64,000 nt of DNA from Halostella litorea (lineage in GTDB: Archaea; Halobacteriota; Halobacteria; Halobacteriales; Natronoarchaeaceae), in NCBI RefSeq assembly GCF_004785955.1, contig NZ_SJER01000001.1:682001-746000 (forward strand), given 5' to 3'. Both the position numbers and the translations under genes were made by a program. Every line of letters starts with the position of its first letter. The first letter of the stretch is position 1. Under the pieces are notes generated by a model that saw only the letters and a list, made by a program, of their open reading frames with translations, ran no database searches and was not told the DNA's origin. Of this stretch, positions 60,018 through 64,000 are shown piece after piece.

Positions 60018-61568
60018 CTACGACAGGTCGTCGTACGCCAGGTCGCCGGCGACGACCGTCGCCACCACGTCGATGTCGCGGATGGCGTCCGGCTGTTCCC
60101 ACGGCGAGCGGTCGAGGACGGTGAAGTCCGCGGCGGTGCCCGATTCGACCGTGCCGAGGCGGTCCTCGTCGAACCCGGCGTAGGCCGCGCCGCTCGTGTA
60201 CGCCCGGAGCGCCGCGGTGACCGGGAGCGACTGGGCGTCGGTCGGCGCGTTGACGGCGCTGTGGACGCCCTCCAGCGGGCCGAACGGCATCACGTCGCTC
60301 CCGAACGCGAGGGGGACGCCGGCCTCGACGACCCGGGCGAGGCGGTTCGTGCGCTGCCGGCGCTCGTCGCCGAGGCGGCGGTCGTACAGGCCGCCCGCCT
60401 CGGCCCAGCGGTGGAAGTTCGGCTGGACGGAGGCGACGACGCCGGCGTCGGCCATCCGCGCTAGCTGGTCGTCGGTGGCGAGTTCGACGTGCTCGATCCG
60501 GTGGCGGGCCGCGCCGGGGTCGTCGGTCGACTCGTACGCCGACAGCGCCGTCTCTATCGCCTCGTCGCCGATGGCGTGGAGCGTCGTCTGGAGGCCGGCG
60601 TCGTCGACCGCCTCGACCACCGCCCGGACCTCGTCGGGGTCGACGACCCACGTGCCGGTGCCGTCGCCGTCGGCGTACGGCTCGAACAGCTTCGCGGTGC
60701 GCCCGCCGAGGCTCCCGTCGGTGAAGGACTTGATCCCGCCGACGCGGACCATGTCGCTCCCGTGGTTCGTCCGGAGGCCGACCTCGCGGACCGCGTCGAG
60801 GTGGTCGCTCCAGTAGTTGATCCGGACGCGGAGCCCCAGGTCGCCCGCGCGGTCGAGTTCGCGGTACGCCCGCGGCGCGTGGGAGTCCCGCACCATGTCG
60901 TGGACGGCGGTGACGCCGAGTTCGTGGGCGCGGTCCCGCGCGGCGGCGATCAGCTCCCGCGTCTCGGCGGGGTCGGGCGCGAAGTCCTCCCGGACCGCCT
61001 CCACGGCGTCCTCGACGACGACGCCCGTCGGCTCGCCGCCCTCCGTCTCGACGTCGTCGTCCGGGAAATCCAGCCGCTCCAGCGCGACGGAGTTCAGCGA
61101 CGCGGTGTGCATGTCGACCCGGATCGCCGCGACCGGCCGGGCCTCGCTGACGGCGTCTAAGTCCTCGCGGGTGAGGTAGTCGCCGCCGGGCCACTCGCTC
61201 TCATCGTAGCCGAAGCCGAGCACCCACTCGCGGTCGTCGCGTGCGCCCGCGGCGAGGCGCTCGACGGCGTCGTCCCGGTCGGTCGCCGCGCCGAGGTCGG
61301 CGTGGAGCCGGAACTGGCCCACCTGCTCCATGTGGGTGTGGGCGTCGACGAAGCCGGGGAGGACGACCGCGCCGCCGAGGTCCCGGACGGTCGTGTCGAC
61401 CCCCGCCAGGAAGTCGACCTCGTAGGCGTCGCCGACGCGGACGACCGCGCCGTCGCGGACGGCGACGGCCTCGTGGACCTGGTCGTCCCCGTCGTCCACC
61501 GAGTCGGCCGGCCCGGCGAGCGTGTGTACCTCCGCGTTCGTCAGGATCAGGTCGGCAGCCTCAGTCAT
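60018..61568 (-). CDS. amidohydrolase, YtcJ-like
   Basis: This 516-residue protein has the metal-binding motif VDAHTHMEQ near residue 73 (His-x-His). It is followed by SDMVRVGGIKSFTDGSLGG near 285 (the Lys may carry a bridging carboxylate), LHAIGDEAIE near 341, RIEHVEL near 365 and FGSDVMP near 425 (last Asp). YtcJ-type proteins of the amidohydrolase superfamily hydrolyse N-substituted or amide bonds of uncertain substrate. It stands upstream of the ABC-2 exporter on the same strand but 69 bases away. Confidence 0.87.
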   Translation of the reverse strand: MTEAADLILTNAEVHTLAGPADSVDDGDDQVHEAVAVRDGAVVRVGDAYEVDFLAGVDTTVRDLGGAVVLPGFVDAHTHMEQVGQFRLHADLGAATDRDDAVERLAAGARDDREWVLGFGYDESEWPGGDYLTREDLDAVSEARPVAAIRVDMHTASLNSVALERLDFPDDDVETEGGEPTGVVVEDAVEAVREDFAPDPAETRELIAAARDRAHELGVTAVHDMVRDSHAPRAYRELDRAGDLGLRVRINYWSDHLDAVREVGLRTNHGSDMVRVGGIKSFTDGSLGGRTAKLFEPYADGDGTGTWVVDPDEVRAVVEAVDDAGLQTTLHAIGDEAIETALSAYESTDDPGAARHRIEHVELATDDQLARMADAGVVASVQPNFHRWAEAGGLYDRRLGDERRQRTNRLARVVEAGVPLAFGSDVMPFGPLEGVHSAVNAPTDAQSLPVTAALRAYTSGAAYAGFDEDRLGTVESGTAADFTVLDRSPWEQPDAIRDIDVVATVVAGDLAYDDLS

Positions 61569-61637
61569 GTCCCGGACGGGGTGGGGGAGCGGCAAAACGG
61601 TTTGGGAAGCGGGCGGGCCGACGAGCGCGGACGGCCG

Positions 61638-62372
61638 CTACGCGACCCGCATCTGCCGGTAGAACGCCAGCGTCGAGGCCGCGGTCAGGGCGGCGAGGTA
61701 GGCGAGGCCCCCGGCGAGCTGTCCGAGGTCGACGCCGCCGCCGAAGCCCGCGTTCATCGCCAGCGCCAGCGGGAAGTGGCCCGGCAGGGCGGTCGCCAGA
61801 TCGGGCCGGCTCGTCGCCAGCGGGTTCTGGAAGACGAACAGGTCGATCATCGACCCGAAGAGGATGAGGTAGACGCCGGGGAGCTCGTCGAGCAGGACGC
61901 CGGCGAGCACGCCGACCATCCCGTACAGCAGGGCGGTCAGGGCGGTGCCGAGGAGGAACCACCCGAGCGATTCCGGCTCGAACGCCGTCAGCATCACCCC
62001 GACGGAGACGGCGCTCGCGACGGCTGATACGACGACCAGCAGGCCGAGCCGCGAGAGGACGACCTGCCGGGGGCGGTAGCCGGCGACGACCAGCCGGCCG
62101 TCGGCGTCGGCCGCCGAGTGCATCAGGAACAGCCCGGCGACGCCCGCGAGCAGCGCGGCGGTCATCGGCGTCGTGAACGCCGGGAACGCCTCCGGGAGCG
62201 TCGTCCGGACGGTGTCGCCGCCGACGAGGTGGAGCACCGCCCGGCCGTCGGGCGCGACGAGCGTGAACAGACCGATGACGTACGCCGGCGCGACCACGAG
62301 CAGGGCGACAAGCACCGGCGTCCGCCGGAACTCGCGGGCGCCGAGCCGGAGCGCCGTGCCGACGCGGGTCAC
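61638..62372 (-). CDS. ABC-2 type transporter permease
   Basis: The protein has 244 residues and about six helices. It starts at GTG 62372 (VTRVGTALRLGAREFRRTPVL), whose GTGA overlaps the TGA of the upstream permease gene. The sequence shows repeated LVVAPAYVIGLF, LLAGVAGLFLMHSA and GTALTALLYGMVGVLAGV helices with short charged loops. No binding protein is present, so export is likely. The three genes (ATPase 63138, permease 62369, permease 61638) overlap and form one transporter. Confidence 0.83.
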   Translation of the reverse strand: MTRVGTALRLGAREFRRTPVLVALLVVAPAYVIGLFTLVAPDGRAVLHLVGGDTVRTTLPEAFPAFTTPMTAALLAGVAGLFLMHSAADADGRLVVAGYRPRQVVLSRLGLLVVVSAVASAVSVGVMLTAFEPESLGWFLLGTALTALLYGMVGVLAGVLLDELPGVYLILFGSMIDLFVFQNPLATSRPDLATALPGHFPLALAMNAGFGGGVDLGQLAGGLAYLAALTAASTLAFYRQMRVA

Positions 62373-63145
62373 GCGCCCCACCCCCCGAACGCGCCGTCGC
62401 CGGTCGAGCGCACGTACGCGAGAAAGGCCGCGGCAAGCAGAACGGCGACCCACCCCAGCGCCGGGGCGAGGTGGCCGTCCGCGAGTTCGCCGTCGAGCAC
62501 CGCCGCCGTGAACAGCTCGTGGGGGTGGTACAGCGGCACGAAGTCGGTCGCCGACAGCTCGCCGACGACCGGCAGCGACGCCGACGCGTCGACCGGAAAC
62601 AGCCCCGAGGAGAGCGCGTTGTCGACGTCGGCGAGGAACACCAGGACGATGGAGCCCTCGAGCTCGCGGGGGAGCAGGCTCCCGACGACGACGCCGAGCA
62701 GGCCGTACACCAGCCCCGCCAGCCCGAGCACGCCGAACGCGAGGGCGGGCGCGGCCACCTCGACCCGGACGGCGAAGGCGGCGAAGGCGACGACCGCCGC
62801 GACGGCGGCGACGACGACCATGGTGACGAGCCGGGAGGCCAGCAGCGCCGACCGGGGAAAGCCGGCCACCGCGAGGCGCTCGTCGCCGCTGGCGGCGCTG
62901 ATGACCTGGAACAGGCCGACCAGCCCCGCGAGGAACGCGACGGCGAACAGCGTCCCGGTCACGCGGCCGACGGTCGCCGGGTCGGCCGACGCGCCCAGCA
63001 CCTGCGGGAACGACTCCATCGCGACGCCGTACATCTCGATGACGACCGGCGGGAGGAGGACCAGCATCGCCAGCGTCGTCGGCTGCCGGACGAGCTCCGC
63101 CAGCCGCGACCGCGTTCCGGTCGCGATCCGGCCCACGTCACTCAC
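62369..63145 (-). CDS. ABC-2 type transporter permease
   Basis: This 258-residue, six-helix membrane protein resembles the previous one in plan: GDERLAVAGFPRSALLASRLVTMVV near 87 parallels GRLVVAGYRPRQVVLSRLGLLVV in the partner, so the two permeases are probably paralogs that form a heterodimer. A loop near 195-215 is longer and more acidic. The start overlaps the end of the ATPase gene by eight bases. Confidence 0.83.
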   Translation of the reverse strand: MSDVGRIATGTRSRLAELVRQPTTLAMLVLLPPVVIEMYGVAMESFPQVLGASADPATVGRVTGTLFAVAFLAGLVGLFQVISAASGDERLAVAGFPRSALLASRLVTMVVVAAVAAVVAFAAFAVRVEVAAPALAFGVLGLAGLVYGLLGVVVGSLLPRELEGSIVLVFLADVDNALSSGLFPVDASASLPVVGELSATDFVPLYHPHELFTAAVLDGELADGHLAPALGWVAVLLAAAFLAYVRSTGDGAFGGWGA

Positions 63146-63893
63146 CCCCCGCGTCCGGCGTCCCGTCCAGGTCCGCCGCTGCGGTCGCGTCGTCCCCGTG
63201 GGCGGCCGAACGGGCCTGCTGGGGGGCCTCGTCCTGCTCGGTGAGGACGCCGTCTTTCAGTTCGAGGATGCGGTCGAAGCGCTCGCGCTCGCTGATGAGA
63301 TGCGAGATGATGGCCACCGCCGTCCCACGCTCGCGCAGCTCCTCCGTGAGGTCCCAGAACGCGAGGTACGTCTCCCAGTCGAAGCCGGTGTAGGGCTCGT
63401 CGAGCAGGAGGACGTCCGGGTCGTGCAGCAGCGCCACCCCGAGGTTCACCTTCTGGCGGTTGCCCCCCGAGAGGTGGTCGACCCGGTAGTCGAGGAACTC
63501 CTCGAAGCCGAGCTGTGCCGCGAGTTCGTCGCGGCGCGTTGCGACCCGGTCGTCGGCGAGGTCGTAGGCCTCGCCGAACAGCTCGAACGTCTCCCGGACG
63601 CTGAGCCGGTCGTACAGCAGCGTCTCCTGCGGGCACCAGCCGACCACCGTGTCCCGGGAGACTGCGCCGTCGTCGGGCTCCAGCGCGCCGACGAGTATCT
63701 TCATCAGCGTCGACTTCCCGGAGCCGTTCGCCCCCACGATGCCGACGACTTCGCCGGGGTACAGCGAGACGTCCGCCCCGTCGAGCACCTCGACGGTACG
63801 GCCGACGAACGGGAGGGCCGAGCCGTACGTCTTCGTCAGTCCGGTCGCACGCAGCGCCGGCTCCTCGCCGGCGGCCGTGGTCTGGTTCGACAT
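63138..63893 (-). CDS. ABC transporter ATP-binding protein (exporter type)
   Basis: The protein has 251 residues. Walker A GANGSGKSTLMK near 55, Q-loop WCPQETLLYDRLSV near 85, signature LSGGNRQKVNLGVALLHDPDVLLLDEPY near 140 with Walker B, and a switch ISHLISERERFD near 193. The N-terminus has ALRATGLTKTYGSALPF. It ends with a short acidic and Ala-rich tail. The ATG at 63893 lies inside the perfect inverted repeat 63892-63913, so the operon is probably controlled at that site by the divergent gene's product or another repressor. Confidence 0.9.
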   Translation of the reverse strand: MSNQTTAAGEEPALRATGLTKTYGSALPFVGRTVEVLDGADVSLYPGEVVGIVGANGSGKSTLMKILVGALEPDDGAVSRDTVVGWCPQETLLYDRLSVRETFELFGEAYDLADDRVATRRDELAAQLGFEEFLDYRVDHLSGGNRQKVNLGVALLHDPDVLLLDEPYTGFDWETYLAFWDLTEELRERGTAVAIISHLISERERFDRILELKDGVLTEQDEAPQQARSAAHGDDATAAADLDGTPDAGGE

Positions 63894-63913
63894 ATTCGGT
63901 GTTTACCGAATAT
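63892..63913. promoter_or_regulatory. 9-bp perfect inverted repeat over the exporter start
   Basis: ATATTCGGT and ACCGAATAT are perfect complements separated by GTTT. The left arm covers two bases of the exporter ATG and the right arm lies about 43 bases before the ATG of the divergent partial gene. An AT-rich patch (TATTTCGAACG) follows. The position fits a repressor operator that could control both directions. Confidence 0.6.
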
Positions 63914-63956
63914 TTCGAACGAAACGTATTAGCCGTTACGGTGCGAACTCCCGCCG

Positions 63957-64000
63957 ATGAGCGACACCGACGACGGCGGCGTCGAGGCCGCGCGGGAGCG
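63957..64000 (+). CDS. start of an acidic protein, runs off the window
   Basis: ATG 63957 opens a frame with high-GC third positions, MSDTDDGGVEAARER, cut by the end of the window after 14 codons and two bases. Its divergent position and the operator-like repeat between the two genes suggest a transcriptional regulator of the exporter, possibly of TetR type, but too little sequence is present for a family call. Confidence 0.4.
   Translation, partial: MSDTDDGGVEAARE

Noticed and set aside
59842-60183. Plus-strand frame upstream of the amidohydrolase gene's stop
   Set aside because: It starts in AT-rich leader DNA of nadA and continues as antisense of the amidohydrolase gene. There is no codon bias in its first part.
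1-64000. CRISPR arrays, rRNA genes, intact insertion sequences
   Set aside because: No regularly spaced direct repeats, no rRNA-like conserved blocks and no transposase-type proteins were found on reading both strands.

Overview
The window is a stretch of a high-GC haloarchaeal chromosome. The evidence is: very acidic proteins with strongly G/C-biased third codon positions; archaeal information-processing genes (IF-2/aIF5B, Nob1, Pus10, TrmY, proteasome-activating nucleotidase, PDCD5-like protein, HerA/NurA, HisS); the archaeal folate/pterin enzyme MptA; Tat-dependent lipoproteins; archaeal type IV pilins; a Bat-type PAS/GAF regulator; and TATA-like boxes about 25-35 bases before many start codons, as expected for leaderless haloarchaeal transcripts. 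Class Halobacteria is secure; the genus is not determinable by eye.

Layout. 0-1.1 kb: lower-GC accessory DNA with two overlapping hypothetical genes, ending at the 3' side of a tRNA-Pro(CGG), probably the edge of an integrated element. 1.2-13.4 kb: core housekeeping DNA with trmY and pus10 (the two steps to m1-pseudouridine 54), rnhB, the secF-secD operon, pgi, a CPBP membrane protease, and a PRC-barrel/nob1 pair. 13.5-24.2 kb: infB, an alpha/beta hydrolase, pyruvoyl arginine decarboxylase, a KaiC-like ATPase, NAD kinase, mptA, a TrmB regulator, a DUF255 thioredoxin-fold protein, and FxsA. 24.2-27.0 kb: tRNA-Ile(GAT) followed by an accessory block with small zinc-finger and DUF proteins, a gene remnant, three overlapping pilin genes of identical length, and a short possible HTH protein.

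27.1-31.1 kb: a small membrane protein, paralogous to one at 2 kb, followed by a tight GNAT / ATP-grasp / alpha-alpha-toroid operon. That operon is the best candidate here for an undescribed pathway. 31.3-41.7 kb: PPOX-like flavoprotein, small membrane proteins, PDCD5, PP-loop ATPase, hisS, a VapC remnant, SHOCT protein, truA, a PQQ-propeller lipoprotein, pepF, PAN, amphi-Trp protein and UspA. 41.8-49.4 kb: herA and nurA on the same strand, separated by a DUF protein, a winged-helix protein and an 1148-residue four-PAS/two-GAF Bat-type regulator. 49.5-54.5 kb: a complete BMP-type (nucleoside-like) ABC importer. 54.7-61.6 kb: gpmI, the nadA-nadB-nadC operon for de novo NAD synthesis, and a YtcJ-like amidohydrolase. 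61.6-64 kb: an ABC-2 exporter operon, divergent from a gene that runs off the window, with a perfect 9-bp inverted repeat over the exporter start.

Functional links. Pus10 makes pseudouridine 54 in tRNA and TrmY methylates it. NadA/B/C make NAD and NadK makes NADP. SecD/F support protein export. The HerA-NurA pair acts in DNA end resection. PAN feeds the proteasome while PepF degrades peptides. No rRNA, CRISPR array, integrase or intact insertion sequence was seen.
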